Below are positions 49,801 through 58,064 of a stretch of DNA of 59,329 bases, in pieces. The DNA comes from Rhizobium ecuadorense (GTDB lineage: Bacteria; Pseudomonadota; Alphaproteobacteria; Rhizobiales; Rhizobiaceae). Each line of letters opens with the position of its first letter. The first letter of the stretch is position 1. Location: assembly GCF_001187535.1 (NCBI RefSeq), contig NZ_LFIO01001835.1, forward strand, positions 1 to 59,329, given 5' to 3'. The notes under the pieces were generated by a model. It was not told the DNA's origin and did no database searches. It saw only the letters and a list, made by a program, of their open reading frames with translations. Made by a program: the position numbers and the translations under genes.

Positions 49801-52323
49801 CTCCGGCAGCTCGTCGGAAAATTCCGGCTTGATGCCGATCGCGGCGCGGTCGCTCTTCACCGGAAGCACCAGCGAGCGCTCGATGGCGCGGCCGCCCGCT
49901 TCCTGCATTCTCACATAGACGGTGGCATTGAGCAGCTGTGTCGTTGCCGGCAGGTCGCCGACGGTCAGATCGGTCGTAGCTTCGCCGTTCTCGTCGAGTT
50001 CCGGCAGACCGTCGATCGGCAGGCGGGAATCTTCGTTCGCTTCTTCGTCGGCGAGCCCGAACAGGAAGCCCTTATAGGCGGCGCTCTCACGCGTCGGCTT
50101 GACGACGACGTCGCCTTCAAGCGTCAGGCCGACCGCCGGAGCGCCATAGAGATACTTGCCGGAAATGGTGATATGCGCCGGCGTATCCGGGCCGATTTCC
50201 TTGGCCTCGGTCTTGATTTCCATGTCGGTGCGATCCGGCACGAAATCGTCGACCAGGAAGCTCTTGCTGGCGATCGCGCTGCCCTTGGGATCGGTATAGA
50301 TGTTCATCGTCCAGGTGCCGCGCATGGCGTTTTCCTGGGTGGCGAAATCGACGGAATAACCGCCGAGATTGCTGGTCTGGCTGACGATCCGCCGGTCTTC
50401 GACGCCATCGGGACGGCTGAAGATAAAGGTGAGCGGCAGGTTCTCGATGGCGTTGCCGTCGGTGTCGCGGGCAAGCGCCTGCGCATGCACCGTTTCGCCG
50501 GCGCGGTAGATGCCGCGTTCGGTGAAGGTCAGGACGTCGATCGCGCCGGGTGCGGCACGGCCGGTGACGCCGCGGTCGGAGAGGTCGAAGCCGGCTCGTG
50601 TCATGTCGAGGAAAACGTAGTCCGAGGTGCCGTTCCTGGCGGTGATGACGGCGGGCGTCAGCGCCGCCGTGCCGCGGATCAGGCCGGCGGTGAAGGTGGC
50701 GCGGCCGTTTTCGTCTGTGGTCGCGGTGCCGAGCACTTCATTGTTCTTGGCCAGCAGCTGCAGCTCGACGCCCGCGATCAGCTTGGCCGAGGCGAGCGAA
50801 CGGGTAAAGACATTGAGCCCGTCGGTGCCGGCATAGGTGGTGACGCCGATATCGGAGACCAGGAACCATTGCGTCGCCTGCGAATCCCACTCCTGCGCCG
50901 GGCCGTTCGGCGCCGTTGCCGTCATGACGTAGATGCCGGGCTTGCGCTCCGGCAGCGCCTCATCGACCGGGAAGCTGGTGACGATGTCCTTGTTGAGCTC
51001 GTTGGCGATGTCGATCGAGCCCTGCCAGACGAGCTCGCCGTTCTGATCCTGGATGTTCTGGGCGCTGTAGCCGTCGAGCTGGGTGAGGAACTGCGAATTG
51101 GTCAGGAGCGGCGCGATGGCGCGGTCGCCGATACGGTAGAGCTTGAGGTTGGCAGAGGCCAGGTTGACCGAGACGAGCGGGATGCCGCGGCGCGCCGTCG
51201 AGGGCAGCACGAAGCTGTCGCCGGTGAAGCGCACCATCTGGCTGCGGTCCTTGATATAGACGTCGATGCTGACGGGCGCTTCGAGCGCCTCGTCGACGGA
51301 TGACGGCAGGCCGGTGCGGAAGGCGATCTTGTAGGTTTCGCCATGCGTCAGTCCCTCGACGCAGATCTGCTTGTCCTTGGTTTCGAGCGCCTTTGGGGCT
51401 GCGCCGTTCAGCGTCACGAAAGGCGTATAGTCGGTGGTCTTGATGAGCGCCTCGGAGAAGGTGACGCAGGCGCGCGGCGTGGCGCTGTCGGCGTCAACCG
51501 TGTGTTCGGTGATGCGGAAGCCCTGCGTTGCCTTCAGCTGCAGATAGGCCGCCTGCACATCGTCGGAGGCAACCAGCGCCAGGCTTGCCTTGTAGGCATA
51601 GAGCGCCGGGCGGTAATTGGCGTTTCGGTCCAGGGCATCGGCCAGCACGGCGAGCGCCTCGGCGCGCTTGGGCTTGGTGCGCGTCAGCTCGTAGCCGTTC
51701 AGCGCGTCGAGCACGGCTTGGCCGCTCGTACCGCTCTCGGCGGTACCGAGCGAAGCTGCGGCGCGGGCGGTTTCGAGCCAGAGATCGGCGTCGTCAGGGG
51801 TGATCGACAGCGCGCCGTGGAAGGACTTGAGCGCGTCGGCCAGATTGTTGCCGGTGAGATCCAGACGGGCATTGGCGGTCAGGCTGTCGGCGCCTTGGCC
51901 CTGCTGGTCGTCGGTCAGCTCGAGATTGTCCTTGAAGTCATGGGCCTGCTGGATCAGGTCGTTGGTCAGGAAGGTCAGGCGCGGCGCGGCGCCGAGATCC
52001 GGTTCCTTCTGGGCGGTGGTTTCGACGATCTTGCCGGCAATGGCGCCGGGGAAGGCGTTCATCGTCTTGAAATCGGATTTCAGGAAACACCATTTCACCT
52101 TGGGATTGTACGTGAAGGCCTTGCAGCTCTTGTCGCCGATGCAGGAGGTCTTGCACTGATCGAGCGAGACGTTCTGCTCGGTGCGAAGATCGAAGCCGAA
52201 GAAATCGGCGTCCTTGATCGTCTGGATGTCGCGCTTGGTCTCCGCAGCGGCTGCGGGAAAACTGACGGCGATCGTGGAAAAAAATGCGATTGTCGCGAAA
52301 GCAAAGAACGAGCGCACGGACAT
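46852..52323 (-). CDS. Alpha-2-macroglobulin family protein with thioester and PAN-like domain
   Basis: An 1823-residue exported protein. A signal peptide (about 1-27, ending FPAAAA) is followed by a PAN/apple-like Cys-rich module (DQCKTSCIGDKSCKAFTYNP), a TPR-like helical region (about 125-260) and a long series of macroglobulin domains. The thioester motif GCAEQ lies at Cys1372 (YPFGCAEQTT), so covalent protease trapping should be possible. Bacterial homologues (YfhM/ECAM type) trap proteases in the periplasm. It lacks a lipobox, unlike E. coli YfhM, and is encoded directly upstream of pbpC. Confidence 0.92.
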   Translation of the reverse strand: MSVRSFFAFATIAFFSTIAVSFPAAAAETKRDIQTIKDADFFGFDLRTEQNVSLDQCKTSCIGDKSCKAFTYNPKVKWCFLKSDFKTMNAFPGAIAGKIVETTAQKEPDLGAAPRLTFLTNDLIQQAHDFKDNLELTDDQQGQGADSLTANARLDLTGNNLADALKSFHGALSITPDDADLWLETARAAASLGTAESGTSGQAVLDALNGYELTRTKPKRAEALAVLADALDRNANYRPALYAYKASLALVASDDVQAAYLQLKATQGFRITEHTVDADSATPRACVTFSEALIKTTDYTPFVTLNGAAPKALETKDKQICVEGLTHGETYKIAFRTGLPSSVDEALEAPVSIDVYIKDRSQMVRFTGDSFVLPSTARRGIPLVSVNLASANLKLYRIGDRAIAPLLTNSQFLTQLDGYSAQNIQDQNGELVWQGSIDIANELNKDIVTSFPVDEALPERKPGIYVMTATAPNGPAQEWDSQATQWFLVSDIGVTTYAGTDGLNVFTRSLASAKLIAGVELQLLAKNNEVLGTATTDENGRATFTAGLIRGTAALTPAVITARNGTSDYVFLDMTRAGFDLSDRGVTGRAAPGAIDVLTFTERGIYRAGETVHAQALARDTDGNAIENLPLTFIFSRPDGVEDRRIVSQTSNLGGYSVDFATQENAMRGTWTMNIYTDPKGSAIASKSFLVDDFVPDRTDMEIKTEAKEIGPDTPAHITISGKYLYGAPAVGLTLEGDVVVKPTRESAAYKGFLFGLADEEANEDSRLPIDGLPELDENGEATTDLTVGDLPATTQLLNATVYVRMQEAGGRAIERSLVLPVKSDRAAIGIKPEFSDELPENSIANLTVIGVDANGQKQETKGLRWKFYSLNREYQWYREGTAWKYEPVYTAEQVANGSVDATMDGGKISVPVKWGRYRLEVESPDADGPTSSVEFDAGWFVTSTSTETPDGLEIALDKDSYKIGDTAKLKVTSRYGGELMVTSGTEKLVAVQNAAIGETGGEVEIPVTADWGAGAYVTATLFRPGDAQDSHMPMRSIGIKWLKVDPEQRALQVKLDTPEKMLPRGPLNIGLQVAGAGANEDAYVTVAAVDVGILNLTRYEPPNPEDWYFGQRQLGLEIRDLYGRLIDGSLGATGKLRTGGDGGAVALQSSPPTQKLVAFFSGPVKLDAEGKANVSFDIPQFNGTARVMAVAWSKTGVGHGVKDVIIRDPVVVTASLPKFLAPGDKANLRLDIANTDAPAGDYKLQLTGNDAVGIEQASAAQTIRLEAGAKSELTLSLIGKQPGAGSVSINLSDASGLSLDQSVDVPVRPSSLPITERRVLALKPGAKLTVDKNLLADSVLPGASISVNVTRSAAFDIPALLMTLDRYPFGCAEQTTSRALPLLYLAEVAKQAGIANDDDVHKRVQDAIYRVLSYQASAGSFGLWGPDSGDVWLDSYVTDFLTRAREMKYDVPERAFVQALENLQNTLSYTTDIKGQGDQIAYAIYVLARNKKAAISDLRYYADTMINDFPTPLAKAHIAAALALYGDAQRSKNLFLDALQMSQQSMVSRVNLSRTDYGTILRDGAAILALAAESRPVPPVVPDLAKAVAKEWGRSKYKSTQEEAWMLLAARAIQGGDDGLKVDVNGAAHTGAYMARMTGDALADHPLTLTNQTNDAVSAIVTTVAAPTVPLPAGGDGFLIERSYYTLDGEEANVSEAKQNERYVVVIHVRESNDWPSRIVITDLLPAGFEIDNPNLVDSAQMTNFDWIGEISTAHTEFRYDRFVAAFNRAADDNREFNVAYVVRAVTPGTYDHPAASVEDMYRPELSARTATGKMEVVAAQQ

Positions 52324-52531
52324 AGATTCCCCCCAAGGATACAGGCGATGCTGGCTCTGACCGGCGGCACTCTCGTCACTCTACGCGAGATTGTCAACTC
52401 GACTCGCGCGCTGTTTCGTCTTCGTACAGAAGCTTTCGTCCGGCTGTCACATCGGCGTGAGTGATCGCCTTGTGATTTGCGGCTTTCACAAGGATGAGCA
52501 AGGATTTGGGCCATCGCTGGAGGTAGCACCC

Positions 52532-53239
52532 ATGTTCATGTCTTGCCGCCGCAGGAGCCTCGCCGCACTCCTGGCCGTCACTATTTTCTCAATCTCTGCG
52601 GGTGCCGCCGGCGCTGCCGAAGATGCCGTCGTCATCCCGCCGCCTGATGTCGACGAAGCGGGCGGGTCCGGCACCGAGACCGCCATTTTCGCCGGCGGCT
52701 GTTTCTGGGGTGTGCAGGGCGTCTTCCAGCATGTCAAAGGCGTCACAAGCGCCGTCTCCGGTTATGCCGGCGGTGAAGCGAAAACGGCGCAGTACGAAAC
52801 CGTCGGCACCGGTGCGACAGGTCATGCCGAATCCGTCGAGGTGAAATTCGATCCCAAAGAGGTCAGCTACGGCAGGTTGCTGCAGATCTTCTTCTCGGTG
52901 GCCCATAACCCGACGCAGCTGAATTTCCAGGGCCCGGATCAGGGCACGCAGTATCGCTCGGCGCTGTTCGTCACCGATGCCGGGCAGCGCAAGATCGCCG
53001 AGCGCTATATCGGCCAGCTCGACAAGGCGCATGTCTTCGCCCAGCCGATCGTCACCAAAGTGTCCGACGCCACCGGCTTCTATCCGGCCGAGGGCTATCA
53101 TCAGGACTTCCTGACGCTCAATCCAACCTATCCCTATATCGTCTATAACGACCTGCCGAAAATCGAGAATCTGAAGTCGCTATTTCCCGCCGACTATCGC
53201 AGCCAGCCGGTCCTCGTCAGGAAAGGCTCTAAGGGCTGA
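52532..53239 (+). CDS. msrA: Peptide-methionine (S)-S-oxide reductase, exported
   Basis: A 235-residue MsrA. A Sec-type signal peptide (about residues 1-29, ending AGAAGAA) precedes the catalytic domain with AIFAGGCFWGVQGVF (Cys57), GYAGGEAKTAQYETVGTGAT and HAESVEVKFDP, and a C-terminal YHQDFLTLNP. It repairs oxidised methionine in envelope proteins. GGAGGTA lies before the ATG at 52532; longer in-frame starts lack a ribosome-binding site. The last residues lack obvious resolving Cys, so an outside reductant is expected. Confidence 0.92.
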   Translation: MFMSCRRRSLAALLAVTIFSISAGAAGAAEDAVVIPPPDVDEAGGSGTETAIFAGGCFWGVQGVFQHVKGVTSAVSGYAGGEAKTAQYETVGTGATGHAESVEVKFDPKEVSYGRLLQIFFSVAHNPTQLNFQGPDQGTQYRSALFVTDAGQRKIAERYIGQLDKAHVFAQPIVTKVSDATGFYPAEGYHQDFLTLNPTYPYIVYNDLPKIENLKSLFPADYRSQPVLVRKGSKG

Positions 53240-53246
53240 TTACCCG

Positions 53247-53786
53247 TCAGGGCAGGATGTCGATGGGGGTGTGATCGGGGACGCGAGCCCAGATATCCTG
53301 CATTTCGGCGTTGGTGACGGCAATGCAGCCATCCGTCCAATCCCACAGCCGATGGGCTTGCCGGAACAGGCCCCAGCCGTTCGGAAGCCCGTGGATCATG
53401 ATATTGCTGCCGGGCGGAAAGCCATTGGATTCGGCATTGCGCCGGTCTTCAGGGCCTGGATAGGAAATATGCAGGCTGAGATGCGCCATCGACTTGGGAT
53501 TGCGCCAGTCGATTTCATAACGCCCTTCCGGCGTTTTTTCGTCGCCTTCCCGTTGCTTGGGACCCGCATCGGCAGCCTGCCCCAGGGAAATCCGGTAGGT
53601 CGAGATCGGAACATCCCCTTTGAGAAGGACCATGCGCCGCTCGGATTTATAAACGCGGATGAGATCGGCCTGTTGCGCGAGCGGGGCTTCCGGAGGCGGT
53701 GAGCCCGAGCCGATCCTTGCCATCAATTTGGTATAGGCGAACAAGCTGACGATCGCGATGGCCAGGACGATGAATTTGCTTCTCAC
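53247..53786 (-). CDS. L,D-transpeptidase (YkuD family) protein
   Basis: A 179-residue protein with an N-terminal membrane/signal segment (about 5-23) and a YkuD domain with the His132 region IMIHGLPNG and the catalytic Cys154 in TDGCIAVTNAEM. Such enzymes form 3-3 cross-links or anchor proteins to peptidoglycan, and some are hydrolases. It converges on msrA with seven bases between the ends. Confidence 0.88.
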   Translation of the reverse strand: MRSKFIVLAIAIVSLFAYTKLMARIGSGSPPPEAPLAQQADLIRVYKSERRMVLLKGDVPISTYRISLGQAADAGPKQREGDEKTPEGRYEIDWRNPKSMAHLSLHISYPGPEDRRNAESNGFPPGSNIMIHGLPNGWGLFRQAHRLWDWTDGCIAVTNAEMQDIWARVPDHTPIDILP

Positions 53787-54048
53787 CAGAATCCTCGATC
53801 TTCAAACCTACGGAATAGTCATATCGTGTCATCGCGCCCTCATCCAGAAGTGCGCGCTCAGTCCATCTTTTGCTTCGCCGACTTCTTGTTAAGAATTTAT
53901 CAACGTTAACAATACTTTAATTGAGGAAAATCGCGTTCCACCGCGGAACATATCGCCAAGTTGCCCGTTACGACAAGGAGTTTCGAGCAGGGACAGCTGC
54001 CGGAGCGGATGCCTCTTTCGAGTTATGGCGTAAACAAGGGGACGTATC
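53787..54048. other. Intergenic region before the response regulator gene
   Basis: About 260 bases between divergent genes, AT-rich around 53880-53930. It holds the EcfG-type promoter match at 53945-53969. No gene is supported. Confidence 0.5.
53945..53969 (+). promoter_or_regulatory. EcfG/RpoE2-type promoter match
   Basis: GGAAC and CGTT separated by exactly 16 bases, the consensus of the alphaproteobacterial general stress sigma factor, on the same strand as the response regulator and about 80 bases before its start. Confidence 0.6.
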
Positions 54049-54489
54049 ATGGCCACCAATGTCGTGCGGCGCTGGCAACGAGATGATCTCATGAGACAGA
54101 GAGTATTGATCGTCGAAGATGAATTCCTCATCGCCCTGGATCTCGGGGCGACGGTGGAAGGCATGGGCATGCAGGTGGCAGGCCTTGCGAGCGATCGCGA
54201 ACAGGCGCTGCGGCTGGCGCCGCTTGCCGATATCGCCTTCGTCGACGTCAATCTCGCCGACGGCCCGACCGGGCCCGAGATCGGCCGGCGGCTGGCGCAG
54301 GAGCACGGCATTGCGGTGGTCTTCATGACCGGCAATCCGGAGGTCGTCGCCGATGGCGTCAAGGGCGCGGTCGGGGTGGTGCAGAAGCCGGTCATGCCCT
54401 CCGTCGTCCAGCAACTGGTGAATTACCTTGCCGCGCGCCGCGTCGGCATGTTCGCAGTTGTGCCCTCACAGATGACGGTCTTTGCTTAA
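54049..54489 (+). CDS. Single-domain response regulator
   Basis: A 146-residue receiver protein with no output domain. Glu23 and Asp24 (VEDE), Asp66 in AFVDVNLADG, Thr in VFMTGN and Lys in VVQKPV form the phosphorylation site. AAGGGG lies eight bases before the ATG at 54049; an ATG at 54091 is possible. The upstream EcfG-type promoter suggests a role in general stress signalling. No kinase is nearby. Confidence 0.88.
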   Translation: MATNVVRRWQRDDLMRQRVLIVEDEFLIALDLGATVEGMGMQVAGLASDREQALRLAPLADIAFVDVNLADGPTGPEIGRRLAQEHGIAVVFMTGNPEVVADGVKGAVGVVQKPVMPSVVQQLVNYLAARRVGMFAVVPSQMTVFA

Positions 54490-54515
54490 CATCAAGGGCT
54501 TGAGCGATACGCCGG

Positions 54516-55220
54516 TCAGCCGGCTATGGCTGCAAGCTGCGGCGGCCGGCCGGCACCATCGGTTCCCGGCCTGCCATAGGCCTTGAGAAAGGTGCGGACG
54601 GCGTTGCGCGCCGCCTTCTCAAGCTGTTCATCGGTTGGCGTACCTCCGAACAGCGTCATCATCTGCAGGTCGGCATTGGCGAGCGCCACGAACTGCCGGG
54701 CGGCGACGTCGAAATCGTCGATGACGAGCGCGCCGGTATGAGCGAGCCGCGCGAGAAGCGCGGAAAGGGCGGTGGTCAGTTTGCCCGGGCCCTGCTGACG
54801 CCAGCTTTCGAACAGGTGCGGATAGCGCTCACCCTCGGTCTGCACCAGCTTGCGCAGGAATTTTCCGTCGTGATTGCAGATGCAGTTCTTGTTGAGACGC
54901 ACGGCAAAGGCCGTCAGCCCGTCCTCCAGATTGTCGGCATTCTCGGGGAAGCTCGACAGCACGGAGAAGAGCATGGCGTTGGCGCGGTTCATGACGTCCT
55001 CGACGACGGCGACGAAGAGCGTTTCCTTCTCACGATAGTGATTGTAGATCGTCTGGCGCGAGACGCAGGCGACGGCGGCGATCTCGTCGATGCTGGCGCC
55101 GGCAAAACCCTGGCGGCAGAAGACGTCGGCGGCGGCATCGAGGATCGACATGCGCTTGGCGCATTGCCCGCGCTGTGTATGCCCTCCCATGCGGATTGCC
55201 GGTGTCATGCGATCTTTCAT
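54516..55220 (-). CDS. TetR-family regulator
   Basis: A 234-residue TetR protein from MKDRMTPAIR. The helix-turn-helix is in ILDAAADVFCRQGFAGASID plus EIAAVACVSRQTIYNHYREK. A further upstream start would run through the dyad at 55249-55266. The ligand-binding domain is typical of the AcrR class. It is divergent from a Bcr/CflA efflux gene, which it probably represses. Confidence 0.88.
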   Translation of the reverse strand: MKDRMTPAIRMGGHTQRGQCAKRMSILDAAADVFCRQGFAGASIDEIAAVACVSRQTIYNHYREKETLFVAVVEDVMNRANAMLFSVLSSFPENADNLEDGLTAFAVRLNKNCICNHDGKFLRKLVQTEGERYPHLFESWRQQGPGKLTTALSALLARLAHTGALVIDDFDVAARQFVALANADLQMMTLFGGTPTDEQLEKAARNAVRTFLKAYGRPGTDGAGRPPQLAAIAG

Positions 55221-55240
55221 GACGACGAAGATAAGGCGTC

Positions 55241-55269
55241 TTGACGTTTTAGACAATGGCGTCTAATTT
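55241..55269 (+). promoter_or_regulatory. Efflux promoter overlapped by a TetR-type dyad
   Basis: TTGACG (55241-55246) and TAATTT (55264-55269) lie 17 bases apart on the plus strand. The perfect dyad TTAGAC, six bases, GTCTAA (55249-55266) fills the spacer, so a bound repressor would block the polymerase. Confidence 0.65.
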
Positions 55270-55428
55270 TACATCCGTGTCCAAATTTATTGACACGCTT
55301 GCTTCCCGCTGAAGATATGAGCTCCCAACTTCGTCTTCGCGCGAACGATCATCATTCGAACCCTTAAGAGCCATGCGGCGGAGCGACGATTCGGCGCCTT
55401 CGCCCGCGCTTTCACGAAAGATCACCCT

Positions 55429-56628
55429 ATGACGGCTTCCTTCTTTCGCATTGCCCTCATTCTCGGCCTTCTCTCGGCCATCGGGCCTTTCGCCATCGAC
55501 ATGTATCTGCCTGCGCTGCCATCCATCGGCCAGGATCTGCATGCCGATAACAACGTTACCCAGCTGACCCTTCTCGCCTTCTTCATCTCCTTTGCGCTCG
55601 CCCAGCTCGTCTATGGCCCGTTGTCGGATATGTGGGGCCGCAAGCTGCCGCTCTATCTCGGCATCGGTGTTTTCGCCGTCGCCTCGATCGGCTGCGCGCT
55701 CTCGACCGACATCGAGACGCTGATCGCCTTCCGTTTCGTCCAGGGCATCGGCGGTGCCGCCGGCATGGTCATCCCGCGCGCCATCGTCCGCGACATGCAT
55801 ACCGGCGTGCAGGCGGCGCGGCTGATGTCGCTGCTGATGCTGGTCTTCTCGATCTCGCCGATCCTGGCGCCGCTGACCGGCAGCGCCGTCATCGAGTTCT
55901 ACGGCTGGCGCGGCGTGTTCTGGGCGGTGACTATTGCCGCCCTGATCGGCCTCGTCCTGCTCGCCACCCAGCTTGAGGAAACCCGGCCCGCCAAGGAACG
56001 CAGCGGCAGCGGCCTGAAGAGCGCCATGAGCGCCTACCGGCTGCTGCTTGCCGATCGCAACTTCCTGACGCTGACCTTCATCGGCGGTCTCGGCATTTCG
56101 AGCTTCCTCGTCTATCTCGCCAACTCGCCCTTCGTGCTGATCCAGCATTACGGGCTGACGCCGACACAATACAGCTTCGCCTTCTCGATCAATGCCGTTT
56201 CCTTCTTCGCGGTGTCGCAGGCGACAGGCTGGCTCGGCGAGCGTTTCGGCCTGGTGCGCGTCATGCGCATTGCCGTCAGCGCCTTCGCGCTGGCGATGGT
56301 CGTCATGGCAGTGGTGATGGCCTCCGGCTTCAACCAGCTGCCCGTCATGGCGAGCTTCCTGTTCATCGGCTACGGCTTTCTCGGCCTCGTCATCCCGACG
56401 AGCGCCGTGCTGGCCCTTGAGGATCACGGCGCCATCGCCGGCACCGCCTCGTCGCTGATGGGCACGCTGCATTTCGTCATCGCCGCCGTTGCCATGGTGA
56501 TCTCGAGCCTGTTCTTCGACGGCACGGCCGTTCCGATGGCCGCCGGCATCGCGCTCTGCGCCTTCGCAGCCTTCGTGCTGACCCAGGCAACGATCGGCCG
56601 CCGCGCCGCCGTCGCCGCTGCCGAATAA
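55429..56628 (+). CDS. Bcr/CflA-type drug efflux transporter (MFS)
   Basis: A 399-residue 12-helix transporter. IGPFAIDMYLPALPSIGQDL opens it, and LVYGPLSDMWGRKLPLYLGI is the MFS motif A, with RFVQGIGGAAGMVIPRAIVR following. These identify the DHA1 subfamily of drug exporters (bicyclomycin/chloramphenicol resistance). The leader is about 160 bases long after the TetR-regulated promoter. Confidence 0.92.
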   Translation: MTASFFRIALILGLLSAIGPFAIDMYLPALPSIGQDLHADNNVTQLTLLAFFISFALAQLVYGPLSDMWGRKLPLYLGIGVFAVASIGCALSTDIETLIAFRFVQGIGGAAGMVIPRAIVRDMHTGVQAARLMSLLMLVFSISPILAPLTGSAVIEFYGWRGVFWAVTIAALIGLVLLATQLEETRPAKERSGSGLKSAMSAYRLLLADRNFLTLTFIGGLGISSFLVYLANSPFVLIQHYGLTPTQYSFAFSINAVSFFAVSQATGWLGERFGLVRVMRIAVSAFALAMVVMAVVMASGFNQLPVMASFLFIGYGFLGLVIPTSAVLALEDHGAIAGTASSLMGTLHFVIAAVAMVISSLFFDGTAVPMAAGIALCAFAAFVLTQATIGRRAAVAAAE

Positions 56629-56637
56629 GCAAGGAGC

Positions 56638-56663
56638 GGCCGCATCCGCCTCCGGGTGCGGCC
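56638..56663. terminator. GC-rich hairpin after the efflux gene
   Basis: GGCCGCA and TGCGGCC pair perfectly around a 12-base loop just after the efflux stop codon. No T-run follows, so this is a possible rather than certain terminator. Confidence 0.45.
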
Positions 56664-56766
56664 ACCAATCAGGGTTGCGTTGTCGGAGAAAATACCTCGC
56701 GCAATTGAATATTGGTGGGTAGCGCTATCTACGCCTGACGAAGCATTGTCATTCCGGAGAAGACGC

Positions 56767-58059
56767 ATGGTCGACGAGAAGCGGCTCATCTCGAAAATCA
56801 CCTGGAAGCTGATGCCGTTTCTCGGCATCCTCTACCTCATCGCCTATATCGACCGGCAGAATGTCAGTTTTGCCAAGCTGCAGATGGTCGATGCGCTCGG
56901 AATGAGCGAATATGCCTACGGCCTCGGCGCTTCGCTGTTCTTCATCGGCTATTTTCTCTTCGAGGTGCCGAGCAACCTGTTCCTCGACAGGCTCGGCGCC
57001 CGCGTCTGGTTCGCCCGCATCCTGGTCTCCTGGGGTCTCGTCACCGTGGCGCTCGCCTTCACGCAGAACGCCACGATGTTCTATATTCTGCGCTTCCTGC
57101 TCGGTGTCTGCGAAGCCGGCTTCTTTCCCGGCGTGCTCTATCTGCTGACGCTGTGGTTTCCTTCAGCCTATCGCGGCAGGATGGTCGGACTGTTCATGAT
57201 CTTCAGCGCCATCGCCAATGCCGTCGGCGCACCGCTCGGCGGCGTGCTGCTCGATCTCGATGGTCTCTATGGTTTTGCCGGCTGGGAATGGGTGTTCCTG
57301 GCGACCGGCATTCCGGCCGTCCTCGCCGGCATCGTCACCTTCTTCTATCTTCCCGGCCGGCCTGAGAATGCGAGCTTCCTGAGCGGTGAGGAAAAGGACT
57401 GGCTCGAACGCCGGCTTGCTTCGGAAAATGCCGGCATGGGCGAAAATGCCGGAGATGGTTTCAAGGCGCTCATCGACCCGCGCGTCCTGCTGATGGCGCT
57501 CTGCTATATCGCCTTTCCGCTGTCGGCCTACGGGCTGAGCTACTGGCTGCCGACCATCGTCAAGGCCTTCGGCGTCAGCAACACGGTCAACGGTTTCCTC
57601 AACATCATTCCCTGGCTGCTGGTGGCGGTGGCGCTCTATGCGGTTCCCACCATGGCCGACAAGGCGCAGTCGAAGACGCCCTATATCGTCATTCCGGCCT
57701 TCATCGGCGCCGCCTGCCTGCTGCTCTCGGCGCTGATCCCGAACCACGCCGTGCAATTCGCCTTCCTGTGCCTCGCCGCGGCCGGCATCTTCGCGCCGCA
57801 GCCGGTGTTCTGGAGCCTGCCCTCGCGTTTCCTGAAAGGGGCGGGTGCCGCCGCCGGCCTTGCCGCCATCAATTCGGTCGGAAATCTCGGCGGTTTCGTC
57901 GCCCAGAACGTCGTGCCCTGGATCAAGGATGAGAGCGGCAGCACGATCGCGCCGATGTTCTTCCTGGCCGCCTGCCTTGCCGCCGGCGCCCTCTTGGTCT
58001 TCTTCGTCACGCGTCAGCTGTCGAGCCGGGAACCTCCGGCGGCGCCGAGCCGGGTCTGA
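56767..58059 (+). CDS. MFS transporter of the anion:cation symporter family
   Basis: A 430-residue transporter of the ACS family (phthalate, tartrate or glucarate type). It opens LISKITWKLMPFLGILYLIA, then YIDRQNVSFAKLQM, and has FFIGYFLFEVPSNLFLDRLG and GVCEAGFFPGVLYLLTLWFP. The ATG at 56767 has GGAG eight bases upstream. It converges on a LacI gene with five bases between ends. Substrate is unknown; carboxylates are usual. Confidence 0.9.
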   Translation: MVDEKRLISKITWKLMPFLGILYLIAYIDRQNVSFAKLQMVDALGMSEYAYGLGASLFFIGYFLFEVPSNLFLDRLGARVWFARILVSWGLVTVALAFTQNATMFYILRFLLGVCEAGFFPGVLYLLTLWFPSAYRGRMVGLFMIFSAIANAVGAPLGGVLLDLDGLYGFAGWEWVFLATGIPAVLAGIVTFFYLPGRPENASFLSGEEKDWLERRLASENAGMGENAGDGFKALIDPRVLLMALCYIAFPLSAYGLSYWLPTIVKAFGVSNTVNGFLNIIPWLLVAVALYAVPTMADKAQSKTPYIVIPAFIGAACLLLSALIPNHAVQFAFLCLAAAGIFAPQPVFWSLPSRFLKGAGAAAGLAAINSVGNLGGFVAQNVVPWIKDESGSTIAPMFFLAACLAAGALLVFFVTRQLSSREPPAAPSRV

Positions 58060-58064
58060 GGGCT

